Source: Henckelia pumila (Eukaryota; Streptophyta; Magnoliopsida; Lamiales; Gesneriaceae). From it: DNA of 64,000 nt. The stretch's first letter is position 1. Each line of letters begins with the position of its first letter. Location: positions 157,061,753 to 157,125,752 of the forward strand of contig NC_133123.1 of the NCBI RefSeq assembly GCF_033568475.1, written 5' to 3'. A model generated the notes under the pieces. The model had not been told where the DNA came from, made no database searches, and was given only the letters and a program-made list of their open reading frames with translations. The position numbers and the translations under genes were made by a program. This document shows, piece by piece, positions 31,906 to 43,936 of the stretch.

Positions 31906-33629
31906 CTATACATCTTTGTACTCCCCGGATGAACTGAGAATTTTGACTTTTGTGCTTTAGACATGACTTCATTCCGAAGGTCACTGGCGTCTGGTACCCA
32001 CAGTTGTCCTTTCATCCATAGAACTCCTTTATCATCCACTTGAAAGTCTGGTAACTTACCCTCCTTGATTTTCTCTTTGAACTTAGCCAACGACGGATCT
32101 AGCTCTTGACTCAATTTGACTGTTTCTCGGAGGCACGGTTGAGCCGTTAATGAAGCTAGAACATTTTTGCTCATGTTCTTTCGACTCAAGGCGTCAGCCA
32201 CTTTATTGGCCTTACTTGGATGATAGCTTATGATTAGATCGTAATCTTTTAAGAGTTCGGTCCATCTTTTTTGTCTCATATTCAGCTTTTTTTGCGTGAA
32301 TAAATACTTGATACTTTGGTGGTCAGTGAAAATTTCACACTTGGCACCGTAGAGATAATGCCTCCAAATTTTTAATGCGAACACTACTGCTGCTAACTCA
32401 AGATCATGAGTGGGATAGTTTTTCTCATAAGGTTTCAGCTGCCTAAATGCGTAGGCGATCACCCTTCCTTCTTGCATCAGCACACATCCTAAACCTCTCT
32501 TCGATGCATCACTATAAATTGCAAAAGTTTTCCCTTCCTCGGGTAGCACTAGTACGGGTGTAGATGCTAACTTTTCCTTCAAGGTCCCGAAACTTTTTTC
32601 ACAGTCTTCATTCCAATCGAACTTTACATTATTTTGGGTGAGTTTCGTAAGAGGTATAGCTATTGAAGAAAATCCTTCAACAAATTTTCGATAATAGTCA
32701 GCTAACCACATGAAGCTTCGAATTTCAGTCACTGTCTTGGGTCTAGGCCAGTTTGTTATTGCTTCAGCTTTCTTGGGATCCAACGAGACTCCGACTGCTG
32801 AGATTACGTGTCCCAAGAATGCCACGCTGTTCAACAAAAATTCACACTTCTTGAATTTGGCGTAAACTTTATTATCCCTTAAGGTTTGCAGTGTAATACG
32901 GAGATGTTCTTCGTGATCCTCTTCACCAGGTGAGTAAACGAGGATGTCATCAATAAAAACCACCACGAATCTGTCAAGAAATGGTTTGAACACCCGGTTC
33001 ATGAGGTCCATAAATGCTGCAGGGGCATTTTTCAAGCCAAACGACATTACTAAAAATTCGTAGTGTCCATATCTTGTTCGAAAAGCCGTCTTTGGAATAT
33101 CCTCTGTCTTTACCTTTAATTGGTGATAGCCCGACCGGAGATTTAGTTTGGAGAAAACAGTAGCACCTTTAAGTTGATCAAACAAGTCGTCTATCCTTGG
33201 AAGAGGATACTTGTTCTTGATTGTGATCTTGTTGAGCTCTCTGTAATCTATACAAATTCTCATGCTTCCATCCTTTTTTTTGACAAATAAGACGGGGGCT
33301 CCCCACGGGGACGCACTCGGTCTAACTTGCTTCTTGTCCAACAACTCTTGTAGTTGCTCTTTCAATTCCTTGAGTTCCGTTGGTGCCATTCGATAAGGGG
33401 CTTTCGAAATCGGAGCAGCACCCGGTTCTAGTTGAATCTCAAATTCAATTTCCCGATCTGGAACCATTTTGGACAGTTCCACCGGAAAGACATCCAAAAA
33501 TTCTCGTACAATCGGAATGTCTTCTATTTTGAGCTCTAGTTCTTCTTTTACCTAGCTTACCATAGCCAGGTAAACTTCTTTGCCACTTTTCATCGCCTTC
33601 AATGCTTGGGTGGCTGACAAAAGGGGTTT
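31906..33629 (-). pseudogene. Gypsy reverse transcriptase, RNase H and integrase start
   Basis: RT has [34 protein letters not shown], and the catalytic FIDDILVYS. The first catalytic site reads [12 protein letters not shown] instead of the usual [12 protein letters not shown], so the metal-binding Asp is replaced by Asn. RNase H ([43 protein letters not shown]) follows, then the integrase zinc-region start ending at [13 protein letters not shown]. Beyond 31906 the frame runs into unrelated sequence and stops at 31839. Upstream, a TAG near 33554 (AMVS-stop-VKEE) reads as CAG to TAG. The element is dead on three grounds: truncation, stop and active-site change. Confidence 0.9.
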
Positions 33630-34530
33630 TCACATCTTGGTCTTGCCTTGAAATGCAATTTCTTCGTGGTTTGGGGTTTGAAGTTTAACATTCTTATCCC
33701 GACAACTAACCACTGCATGGTTTCTAGATAACCAATCCATCCCAAGGATGACATCAAATTCCATCATGTTTAGTTCAACCAAATCAGCATCAAAGATTTG
33801 TTCACAGACACATATCTTACATTTTCTATGTATCTTGAGTGTCTCAATTATCTTGTTAGTAGGGGATGCTACTCTTAGTGTTTCAGTTAGTTTCTCAGAG
33901 ATAAGCCATATCTTCTTAGTAAATCTCTTAGATATAAACGAATGAGTGGCACCACAATCAAATAAAACATATGCAGGATTAGTATTGATTAAAATGGTAC
34001 CTGCCACGACTTCATTCGCATCATCTGCCTCTTCTTGTGTGACAGCAAACACATGGGCATTGGGCTTCGTCTCTTTTGGTTGGGCCTGCGCAGTACTAGC
34101 ATTCGGCCTGGTCCTTTGCTTTACTGGTTCAGGACAATCAGTCATTTGATGCCCCAACTTCCCACAATTAAAACAGGCGCCGGTTTTCCGATGACATTCC
34201 CCTTCGTGATGGAAATTGCAAGTACATTCCCTTGGGCGGTCCACCATATTGGTTTGGGCGCTTGGGTTTTGGCCCGATTGCAAAATATTGGTCAGACAGA
34301 GGTCGCTTGTTCTTGAAGTCGTTTTCACGACGTTGGATATCCGATTCAGCACGGATATCTGCTCCCATCAAGTCTGCAAAGTTGGCAGGCTGATTAACTG
34401 CTAACGCTGACTGGATTTGGCTATTCAACCCCTTTTTGAATCGGTGAAACTTCAGATCCTCATCTCCCATAATGGTAGGGGCGTAAGACCCGAGCTCGTT
34501 GAACTTGGAAGTGTACTCCACCACTGTCAT
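33630..34530 (-). pseudogene. Gypsy gag C-terminus, zinc knuckle and protease
   Basis: Two overlapping minus-strand frames (34530-34168 and 34352-33630) indicate a frame change between about 34170 and 34350. The first has the gag block MTVVEYTSKFNELGSYAPT and FKKGLNSQIQSALA. The second has the CCHC knuckle CFNCGKLGHQMTDC, then a protease with LFDCGATHSFIS (normally DSGA, here Ser to Cys) and GMDWLSRNHAVVSC. It ends at a TGA where CGA is the likely ancestor (KTKM-stop-KPLL). A TAA just upstream of 34530 (TQS-stop-DMT) reads as CAA to TAA. Confidence 0.85.
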
Positions 34531-34646
34531 GTCTTAAGATTGCGTGAGGTTTTCACATTCGCTTAGCTTTTGTATACGAACCTCCGCTGGAAAGTACTTC
34601 TTTAAAAACGCAGTACAGAACTGTTGCCATGTGATTGGCCCCGCGG

Positions 34647-35060
34647 CTAACATAGCAGGTGAAATGGCTTCCCATCATTTCCTTGCCTTGTCCTCCAGAA
34701 AAGGAAATTCACCTCCACTTTAAGTGCTTCAGAGACTTCAAGTAAACGCAGTTGGTCCTCCATTTTCTTCATCCAATTTCGTCTCACCTCTGGGTCAGCA
34801 TCTCCCTTGAACATCTCAGTTCGATTCTTGCGAAGAGATTCATAATGGAATTTGACTCCATTCTGAGCAGGTGGAGGAGGTGGCGGATTGCCATTGTCGT
34901 TTCCGTTTCCGTTTCCATTTGTATTTTCCATCCCTTGGAGGGTCGTTGCCACTATTGCTGCGATAGCCGCAAGGTCTTCTCTGCTAAGACTGATTCCTGG
35001 TGGTGGATTCGCATTATCCCCACGGTTGTTGTTGCGTGTTCTTGGGGGTTCGCCTGCCAT
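34647..35060 (-). pseudogene. Gypsy gag N-terminus
   Basis: From ATG 35060 the product starts MAGEPPRTRNNNRGDNANPP. A run of Asn-Gly pairs (GNGNGNDNGN) and a proline run lead into FLKGDADPEV-like sequence with WMKKMEDQLRLLEVSE, a normal gypsy gag core. The frame changes near 34690, after which the expected tryptophan-rich part (ARKWWEA type) is out of frame. Confidence 0.83.
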
Positions 35061-35634
35061 TTTCTATAAGAAAGGAATTCTAAGAGCTTGTCGAAATATA
35101 ATTTTTTTAGGAGAAAAGAAATATCGGAATAAACGAATCAATAATTAATCAAAAGAATAAAACTTATTTTATTGATTCTCAAAATGTCGTGAAGGTAAAC
35201 AAAATAAAGAACGAAGTCTAAAAATATCAAGATATCAAAACTATGGTGAATAATTTTAAATCCGATCAATGGTTTTTCGACGATACTCAAGCAGCATCTA
35301 AGTTGGACGAGGTTTTTCGACAATTTTTTCAAAAATGGAAACTTTTGAGATTTTCCTAGGATTGAAACTACTGATCATAAGAAGTATGGGACAGTTGACG
35401 TAATCAAATTCCTAGTTTCCCACGAAAAGGTATGGGTCGTTCAAAATTTTCCAAAATTAGCAAAAACGCAAATTCGGAGGCTTAAACGATCAAATTTGGG
35501 CTAAAAGCGTTACTGATCATACAAGGTATGTGTTCGATTCAGAGGGTCGTTTCAGGTCAGGATACGCTGAGCTTGGGTTGAATTTTGACAACGTCAAATT
35601 TTCGGTACGGAATCCCATCCGGATTTATGAACCT

Positions 35635-35650
35635 GGCGGCTCTGATAGCA
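35635..35650 (-). other. Primer binding site of the truncated gypsy element
   Basis: The minus strand reads TGCTATCAGAGCCGCC, one mismatch from the TGGTATCAGAGC initiator-tRNA-Met site. It lies six bases from an LTR end that reads GGGGCGTGACA on the minus strand. Confidence 0.82.
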
Positions 35651-35656
35651 CTTCAA

Positions 35657-36636
35657 TGTCACGCCCCGAGATCGAGTCGTGCCACCGGCGTTGTTTCAAA
35701 TTCACAAAATTTATAAAACAACCAGCCTCGTAGTACAGTATAAACCAAACTAGTCTATTATCATAAATAAACTCCAAAACATCGTCTTACAACTCGATAA
35801 AATCCAAAATAACAAAACAACTGCGGAAGCGTCTAAAAACTTAACAACAAAATATTAATGCAAAAATCCCAAAAATAAACATAACAAAATTTAGTCTTAT
35901 TGATCATCTATCACCATCCCCAAAACATATCTTGTTCACGAACTTCCACATCATCATCTTCATCATCTGGGAGGGAAATGTAAGGGATGAGTGTTTTGGG
36001 AAACACTCAGCAAGTGAGGGCTGATCGTTCAAACCAAAATGTATAATATATATATTTATTTCAAAAATTCATAAATTAATTCAAATCATAAACATTTCAT
36101 ATCATGTCTCAACATAGCATAGCATAAATAACATCATAACATATTTGACATGCCATAACATAATTTTTGACAAGACACTGAAATTTCTCTCATTAATCGT
36201 GGCTAACTGATCAGTCCCCTGTATGTAATCTCTCTAAGGGGTGAGGTCATAGAACGATTATTATTACCCACCGTATCAGGGTCATAACATAACATGGTTT
36301 GGAAATTTCCTTTCCCTTCATTATTCGAGTCATAACAATGCCAAAATATATTTTTAACACAATATCATCATGAATAATATTACATAACAAGATTTTAATA
36401 ATTAACATGAACGATCGAAATTTTAAAGCATACATAATATTTAAAACAAAAGCCCATTTACAGTCACACGTGCGAAATCGAATAACTTGAATTGGCGAGG
36501 CTTGAACCCAAAAACTTGGGAATCACAATTCGAAAATTCAGACTTGAATTTCTCGATCGAAAGGTTAGGCAGATTTCTTTGGACTATCTCTTGAGCACTT
36601 TCTTTCAAATTCCTAGACCACACCACCTTCGAAACT
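35657..36636 (-). repeat. 5' LTR remnant of the truncated gypsy element
   Basis: On the plus strand it begins TGTCACGCCCCGAGATC. It is AT-rich and non-coding, with a GGGAAACACTCAGCAAGTG-type segment familiar from plant gypsy LTRs. The outer edge is uncertain: at about 36637 the sequence switches to AAGGCCCAGTTTGGTAAG, which looks like the end of a different small element. There is no second LTR to compare with. Confidence 0.65.
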
Positions 36637-39525
36637 AAGGCCCAGTTTGGTAAGCTTAATTAAGCCTGGATTGTTAAAGAAACTCATGTTTAAATTGATT
36701 TTTGTAGTTGACTATGATATGGATTGACAAAAGTTGGACTAACTCATTGACAACTCATCAACACAATCTAGGTTGGATTATATTTATCCACATTGATTAC
36801 AAAAGTAATTTACAAAAATATTCATTCACTATAAATAATAAAAAAACGCAACTCTTTTGAATAACTTTGTTTTTAATAATAATAATTGAGAGAAGAACAT
36901 TTTGGTCAACCTAAATTATTTATACTAACTTATCCCACTTTTAAAAATCATATCAAACATAAAAAAAACTATCAAATACATATTTATCTTCCCTTATCAA
37001 TCACTTATCAATCAACATTCTAATCTATAAGTTATCCCATCTTTGTGGACCCACCTTCAAATCTTGAGATTAAATGATGAAAGAGTTCTGCACACTCCAA
37101 CACATTTGCAGCTTTGTACTATCGCGAATAAGGAAAAAGAAGTGGGTAGGCTTCTAATCAACTTTGCAGCAAGGTTCACAAATCGAGGATGTGAGGTTTT
37201 CTGGAGGTGTGTAGCTTTAAGAATGTTATATATGATTAATGAGGATTATGCTGTTGATATTAGTTTTGCTAGTAATGAAAAAGCCAGCCAATGAATTTTT
37301 CATTTTCATTTTGGACGTAGATGGTTTCTATTATAAATTTGTAAGTTATTAGGGACTGTTTTTATGCTTGTGAGTTGTGCCAAAGTATATAGATAGAATG
37401 CCCCAGTTTCGAACTAAAAGCCCGAATATTAACGTCGTTTTCCATCGGTGTTCATTTATGCGCCACTAACTTGGAGAAAACAATTCGAAATTCTACTTAG
37501 TCATGCCTTTGACTCGAAGAAGCTCCACCTCCCTGCACCTGAATGTCCTGCCAAAATTTTTAGCAACATCAAATTCAAAAATCTACAATTAATTCTAGAA
37601 ATATCAATACAATATTATAAAATTAAGTTTCATCATGAGTTCAATTAGGTACCTGCATGCACGTCTATCTGAAAAAAGCTGATCATAATGAGTTCAAAGT
37701 ATATAGGATATGAAATTCATTGTCAAGTAGATTTCACCAAACAAAACGGATGAATTAGTTATTTGGATTTGAAATCTCACATTCTTAAATCCATTTATCC
37801 CAATGAAACATTAGTAGTCAAAATATTTATGTCGAGGAAGTATATTAAATTTGACAGTGTATCAATTAAAAATTTACAAAAATCCTATTATTTGATCTTA
37901 CAAATTAATCTATTTTATGAAACAAATCTCATATTTGATCTGTGACCATATGCATGAAAAATATTTCATTTTATACCAACAGTATTCTTTCATTATAGAT
38001 ATGTCATATGAGGCAAATCCACAACCTTTCGCAAATATAGAACTTTGAGACTATCCGACAAAAATCTGCTCTTTAAAAAAATTTACAAAACTAACTTTTA
38101 GCCCGACATGTTTTTATCTATGTTACATTATTTACTTTTCACTTTTCATGATAAGGGTGGATTTTTGGATATGTGAATCTTTCTTATTTGGTGAAAGTAC
38201 GTACGTGCATGGCTTTCATATTTGCATGGATATATATGTATATATCACGGGTGTCATATTTTTTAAAAGATATTAATTACAAAAAATATTAAAGTATTGA
38301 TTCAAAGAGATGACATTGACACATCATTTTCCTATGATGAATAGTTCATATATATCACTCACCGCTTAACTTAAATTTTGATATCAAGTTAAAATTATGA
38401 ATTAGGATATAACTCACCTAACAAATTAACTTATAGAAAGAACTAGTATTTCATCTGTGGGATGCACGGATTATATCTCGTGTGTGGTATAATTAAATTG
38501 ATGAATGATGTGAAAAATTTTGAGTCTTAAATTAAAATATAAACAACTTTAATTTTATAATGACTAATAAGAATAACGTAAAAACAAATTTTAAAACTAT
38601 AAAAGACAATCTTTAAATAAAACAAATGTCGTGGTGTTGTACATGATGTTATTTTATACCATTAATGATAAAAATAGTAAAAATAAACATTTGAACAAAT
38701 AGTTGATAATCTAGCTTTACTTTTCTTTTCTTTCTTTTTTTTTTTTTCTCTTTTAGCCTTATAAACATGTCAAACTTGGATATTCCTCCGTTAAATTTTA
38801 ATTTTTTTTTCTATTTTGATCCTATCTTTACGGAATTATAATTGTGATCGGAAATTGGTGAGTAAGATGATGACATGACAACAAATTAAAATGCCACCTA
38901 AATAGCTTCCACATCAAACCAAGATTATATACACATATATGATATATAGTCGTCTTAATTAAGTATCTTGTTTCTTTTAGAAGATTAAATTAATTAAACA
39001 AATTGATTTCGAAAAAAAAAATGTATTCCTTCCACTAAATTCTATGAATTGGCATTTTAGTTTGATTTGATGAAATGTATATATGTTGCATTTCAATTTG
39101 GAATATTACTCTCAAAATTGAAAAATCCATAATTTTTTTGTCATATCATTAATTAGTCATCGATTTCAAGCTAAAATTACAATTACCCTAAAAAAACCAA
39201 AAAAAAAATCGAATCAAAATGACTAATTAAGTTAGTATTTGGTCAGTTTTTTTTTTTTTTCAAAATTTTATTATAAAAAAGCTGAGAAATGATTTTTAAA
39301 AATTCTCTCAAACATTAAATTTAGAATTCAAGTAATTAAAAAGATCAAGATGAGTTTTCCATATTGATAACATGATATACATTAATTTGACCAAAAAAAT
39401 CCCAAATAACATGCCAAAAAAAAACTTCTTATTATATTAAAATCAATATTTGAATATTTAAAAAATGGAGAGTCAGAAAGATATTATTTTTCAGAAATTA
39501 GAACATGTAAGCAAACATTTCCTTC
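36637..39525. other. AT-rich intergenic region
   Basis: No supported gene. At 36637 a GGCCCAGTTTGGTAA head resembles MITE termini, but I could not find its partner end. An 83-codon frame at 37043-37294 has a mixed composition and no recognised motif; it may be a relic exon. Homopolymer T and A runs near 38730 and 39250 are present. Confidence 0.45.
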
Positions 39526-40926
39526 TCAAGAAGTAAAACGTGCATGGCATATTCCGGCAAGAGATTCCACGAACTCTGCATCATTTGCCATGGCCTCCAA
39601 TGTTCCCTCCGTCAAGTAAGCTTCCACGTCGATGCCGCCGCCCGGATCCGCCGCCGGGTAAACCGTGATCCTCCCATCAACTTTCAACTCCATCCCACTC
39701 CTCACAGCTATCGGTTTCCCCCATCCGAAATCATTCCCATACACGTCGTACCTCGGCGAATTGCTCACGACACAAATATTACTGCTCAGACGCTTACTAG
39801 GTATCGCGGGATTTTCCGCCCAATTTTCCATGTTTTTGATCGCTTGTTCCTTAGTTTGTTGATTCACAAGTTGGTGGAACTTCATCGCCGTGTATCCCAG
39901 GCCATGATGAAAGATATCGTCTCCGTTCGTGGCAATTGTTGCCCCGTAACTCGCGTTGCCGAAGTAACAACTGTGCAGAGGTATTCTTTCTCTGGTGCCG
40001 ACGGGTACAATGAAGTAAATTTCTTGGTTCTCGGGGTTTTGATTAATGCTGCTGTTGTTCTTGTTGTTGTTGTTGTTGTTATGCCGCCCGCGCAGCACGG
40101 ATCGCCATATGTGAGCTAACAGAGATTGTAAAGAGGAGATTTTTTCGGTGCCCGCTTCGGCATTGGCTCTGTATTTGAGCTTAGTGATGTTCTCTTTGCT
40201 GAAATGGAAAACCCTTTGTAGCATTGATTGATCTGAATCGAAGTCAGCGAACATGTTTCGCCTTTCCAATGGAGGGATATGGATCGGGAGATTGATTTTC
40301 CCCGGAAGCCAGCGTTGGAAAACAGGGATCTTGGATATAGTTTCGAGTCCACGGGATATTTCAGACCAAGAATTGAAGAAATGCCAGAAAGAAGCCCCGT
40401 CCGCTACAGCATGATTCATGGAGCAACCGACGAAAAACCCGTCTTCTAGCTCGGTCACTTGCACCCCGAGCAATGGCTCAGAAGCCCCTTCCAAGTTGGA
40501 AATGTTAGCCAGTGTGAAAAATGAGAAGACAATCTCAGGTACGTAGATTGGATCCAAGATGTCGGAGACCGACACGCCCGGGGCGTTCGCGTGAGTGAAC
40601 TCGGCTCCGGCATTGTTGCAGTCCATGTAGAAAGAGCTCGTCCCATCGTCGTTTTCAGTGGCTCTCAGTCGCCCCGCCAGGGGAGGGAAGAAGCCTAATG
40701 TTCTTGAAAGTGAGGTTTTGAGGTGATGGATGAAGGTTTTCTTGAATTGATCATGCATGGGGTTGGGATTGTGAAAGAGTAGCCCTTGTTGTATAGGGCA
40801 GATTAGCAGTGGCATCAGATCCCATGGAGTTAAGTCCATCTTTGAAATGGCAGATGCATTGCCATTGTTCATGGTGGTTGATGCCATCTTAATGATACAT
40901 GAAGATAGTATTTCGATTTTCGACAT
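39526..40926 (-). CDS. BAHD acyltransferase, intact (At3g50280-like / EPS1-like)
   Basis: A single-exon gene of 466 residues starting at ATG 40926 (MSKIEILSSC). An in-frame ATG 55 codons upstream is unlikely, since the split paralogue begins at the equivalent position. It has LTPWDLMPL near residue 32, FPPLAGRLR near 80, the catalytic HXXXD motif as H172-AVA-D176, YFGNASYG near 321 and the structural motif DFGWGK at 399-404. The family's usual length is 430-470. These cytosolic enzymes pass an acyl group from acyl-CoA to an alcohol or amine; the His is the general base. By sequence feel it belongs with the uncharacterised At3g50280/EPS1 group, so the substrate is unknown. A run of Asn (residues 283-292) is coded by a GTT/AAC-type repeat. 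Confidence 0.9.
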   Translation of the reverse strand: MSKIEILSSCIIKMASTTMNNGNASAISKMDLTPWDLMPLLICPIQQGLLFHNPNPMHDQFKKTFIHHLKTSLSRTLGFFPPLAGRLRATENDDGTSSFYMDCNNAGAEFTHANAPGVSVSDILDPIYVPEIVFSFFTLANISNLEGASEPLLGVQVTELEDGFFVGCSMNHAVADGASFWHFFNSWSEISRGLETISKIPVFQRWLPGKINLPIHIPPLERRNMFADFDSDQSMLQRVFHFSKENITKLKYRANAEAGTEKISSLQSLLAHIWRSVLRGRHNNNNNNKNNSSINQNPENQEIYFIVPVGTRERIPLHSCYFGNASYGATIATNGDDIFHHGLGYTAMKFHQLVNQQTKEQAIKNMENWAENPAIPSKRLSSNICVVSNSPRYDVYGNDFGWGKPIAVRSGMELKVDGRITVYPAADPGGGIDVEAYLTEGTLEAMANDAEFVESLAGICHARFTS

Positions 40927-42096
40927 AGTTTTGTAAGGTATTGTGAAATCGAAACGTAGGAAAAGTTGATGGGAAACTTGTTGATCAGAAAGGTGTGAGG
41001 CTATTTGATCTTGTTGGAATAGATTGTTGTTGATGGGAGAGTAAACAATCTTGATTAAAAAGTATGCATCTACAATTAAATCCATGTACAAGTGATTAGA
41101 ATAAGAAACTTGTGCACTGTTTGGTGCTGAGAATAAAATATAAATGGAATATCATTCATCGTTGTTTTGTTCAATATTTGACTCAAGTTTTATAAAAAGA
41201 TTAGTTTCATCCACATTATTTTATCCAAGTAGTTGATTTATCTTCATCTTTCATCTTCTAATCTACGAACTGATGACTTATTGTCTTATTGTCATTCATT
41301 TGCTCATGATGCTTAGTTGTATGGGTATTTGATCCTTTGCATTATAGGACAAAACCCCAATTTAGGTGGCATTTTATCGTTGACATTTTCGAAAGGGACA
41401 AATCAATAAATATTGTTGTTGATACCATTGGAAGAATATTTAATATACAATGATTAAGTAGTTAACATATGTTTGTCTTAATACAGAAGTTAGGCTTTAC
41501 CAAACATGTTAAACACAGCCAATAAAAAAGCATATTTGCTATGAAAGATATAGCTAAAGAATGTAATTCGATTTATTTCATCGCTTCCATCCTTGTATGA
41601 GGCAGAAGTTTGACTTTTAATTAAGCGGATTCGATTAAACTAATTCGAATAAAAAAACTTTACGATTTAAAAGATTTGAATAATTATAATTGTACACTAT
41701 GAAATAATTTTTTAAGAACTTAAGCATAACATTAAACGTTAGTGAGCAATTCCATCAGATACAAAAGTGTGATTGGAAATAATTTACGCACCTATGTGGT
41801 TGAGTTCTTCGGTTTATGGGATTTTTTTTATCAAGAATTTATGCTCACTACATGGTAATAATTCAAATTTTCAATATAATGTTGCTTATTAATACAAACC
41901 AAATTTGCAGAAAACCCCCGATTCAGAATAAAAAACAAACTCAACGGACACTCAGTACACTCTATAAAACTCGAACTCGAAACGGAGCTTCATCTTCAAC
42001 TTGCCTACAAAAATGGATCGCCGATGCATGAATCAATCTGCATTGCAGTATTACTTTATTTGCTTCACTAAATATGGCTTCGGATTTATCAAATAT
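40927..42096. other. Intergenic region between BAHD and malate dehydrogenase genes
   Basis: It contains the BAHD 5' flank (right side of that gene, minus strand) and the 3' flank of the dehydrogenase. AT-rich. No further gene or bounded repeat was seen. Confidence 0.5.
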
Positions 42097-43335
42097 TTAT
42101 GCAGTCACAGGTTGTTTAACAAAGGCTAAGCCCTTCTCAATGCTAGCCTTCAGCTCGGACTTGAGTTCTTCTAACGCCTTCTGTTCATACTCGGTTAGGC
42201 CTTCAAGGTCGGATGAAATCACAGCCTCCACCCCGTCTCTTCCCAGCTTAACCCTGGAGGCAAAGAACGGGAGCTCGGTTAAATCAGATTGGATAAAAGA
42301 GCACTCATACACGTCACTGTCCCCATCAAGGGCTCGGAGTGAGGATTCCACGAATCGTGCTGCAGCGTAAGCCATTGAAAGGGTGGCTGATCCTGCTCCT
42401 GCCTTTGCCTCAACGACTTCAGTCCCTGCATTTTGAATCCTCACGGTTAGCTCTTGCACTTCTTGATCGGTGAAAGTAACAGAGGGCTTAGTCTTTGACA
42501 GGAGGGGCAAAATGGTAATTCCCGCATGCCCACCAACAACTGGGACATCAACGTCGATGAGCTTCTTGTTTTTCTTCCTGGCAACAAATGTGTTGGCTCT
42601 AACAACATCAAGAGTAGTGACACCAAAGAGTTTCTTTGGATTGTAAACCCCCTTCTGCTTCAAAACCTCGGCCGCGATTGGCACTGTGGAGTTGACTGGA
42701 TTGCTGATAATGTGGATGAAAGCATCAGGGCAGTTATCGGCAACAGCCTCGACTAAAGACTTCACTATGCCGGCGTTGATGTTGAACAAGTCATCACGGG
42801 TCATACCTGGCTTTCTTGGTACCCCAGCAGGTATGACGACAACATCTGCACCCTTCAAACAGTTGGCTAACTCAGATGGTCCAGTAAAATCCGAAACCAG
42901 AGAGGGTGTGTTGCAGTGACTGAGATCGGCACAAACTCCCTTGACATTGGCCACATCATAAAGATTCAAAGCAGAAACGAGAGGCGACATTTTGATCAAA
43001 AGGGATAGAGGCTGGCCAATTCCACCAGCAGCTCCAAGAACCGCTACTTTATAGGATGCTTGAGGCGGAGCATATGTGTAAGATCTTTGGTTCTGGCTTT
43101 GGGCTTTTGCAATCTGCAAGGACTTGAGAAATGCATGATGACTTTCAATGCCTACAAATGAAGATTGAGATGCAGAGTTTGTGCTATTTGTTGCCTTGAG
43201 ACCATTAAAATTCCAAAAGCAGCTTTTCGAATTGATATTGATGCTAGAAGCCTTTGATTGTGAGAGCAGGCCAGCTCGGGGGCCAGTGAATGTTGTTGAT
43301 CTAACACGAGGCGTGGGTGACAATGTTGCTGCCAT
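42097..43335 (-). CDS. pNAD-MDH: Plastid NAD-dependent malate dehydrogenase
   Basis: A 412-residue protein uninterrupted by introns, starting at ATG 43335. Residues 1 to about 90 are Ser/Asn-rich and basic, typical of a chloroplast transit peptide. The mature enzyme starts near [17 protein letters not shown] (Gly-rich NAD loop 101-107). The Asp of NLYDV (127) selects NAD over NADP. Substrate-binding Arg lies in [12 protein letters not shown] (174 and 180), and the catalytic pair is D243 in [10 protein letters not shown] and H270 in GGHAG. It interconverts malate and oxaloacetate with NAD(H) in plastids and supports redox balance in the dark and in non-green tissue. It lacks the N- and C-terminal Cys extensions of the light-regulated NADP enzyme. 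Length and motifs match the family fully. Confidence 0.96.
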   Translation of the reverse strand: MAATLSPTPRVRSTTFTGPRAGLLSQSKASSININSKSCFWNFNGLKATNSTNSASQSSFVGIESHHAFLKSLQIAKAQSQNQRSYTYAPPQASYKVAVLGAAGGIGQPLSLLIKMSPLVSALNLYDVANVKGVCADLSHCNTPSLVSDFTGPSELANCLKGADVVVIPAGVPRKPGMTRDDLFNINAGIVKSLVEAVADNCPDAFIHIISNPVNSTVPIAAEVLKQKGVYNPKKLFGVTTLDVVRANTFVARKKNKKLIDVDVPVVGGHAGITILPLLSKTKPSVTFTDQEVQELTVRIQNAGTEVVEAKAGAGSATLSMAYAAARFVESSLRALDGDSDVYECSFIQSDLTELPFFASRVKLGRDGVEAVISSDLEGLTEYEQKALEELKSELKASIEKGLAFVKQPVTA

Positions 43336-43902
43336 CTTACAACCTGAATAGAAACATGAATTCGTGTTACAGTTGAGGTGTTGGTCACATAATTTCCAAC
43401 ATAGGCCGACTAAAACTAGACCAGTTTATACCAAGTAACCATAACCAATGCTTCGAATAAATCAAAAGCAACAGATACTATTCATGGATTTCCTCATTAG
43501 TCATTACAAAAACAAAATGAAATCGATTCTTAAGTTTCTGTGCAATATAGAAACTAGGCACAACCAGTGTTCTACAAGGCCTACCTAGGCGCCGCCTAGG
43601 CGGTAAGCGGTTGCCCACCGCCTCGCTTTTTTGCTAGGCTATGCCTCTAGGCGTTGCCCACCTAATCTCCCGCCTAGGCGGCGCCCAAGCCGCCTAGGCA
43701 GGCCATAATTCGTCTAGGCGGGCAGAAATCTGCCTAGGCTGTTACTATTTTTTATTAAAAAACAATTTTAAAACCAAAAACTAAAAGAGTGATACGCGAC
43801 GCGAGAAACAAACACAGAAAGAAGAAGCGCAAAAAAGAAAGTCAAACAAAAAAATTAAATGAAATATTACATATGAAAATTTGATATTTATTAATTTCTA
43901 TG

Positions 43903-43936
<34 letters not shown>

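Larger units (their letters stand above)
31906..36636 (-). mobile_element. Truncated Ty3/gypsy element, minus strand
   Basis: Read on the minus strand it has LTR end, primer site, gag, protease, RT, RNase H and the start of integrase. It breaks off at about 31906, after HPGSTKMYR. No 3' LTR was found, so at least integrase, any chromodomain and the 3' LTR are lost. RT before integrase places it in Ty3/gypsy, and the RT resembles the chromovirus at 20729. It abuts CACTA-like terminal repeats on the left. Confidence 0.87.

Noticed and set aside
36637-37020. Possible MITE starting GGCCCAGTTTGGTAAG
   Set aside because: No matching inverted end or target duplication could be found, so only the switch in sequence is noted.
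39544-40119. 191-codon plus-strand frame
   Set aside because: Antisense shadow of the intact BAHD gene.
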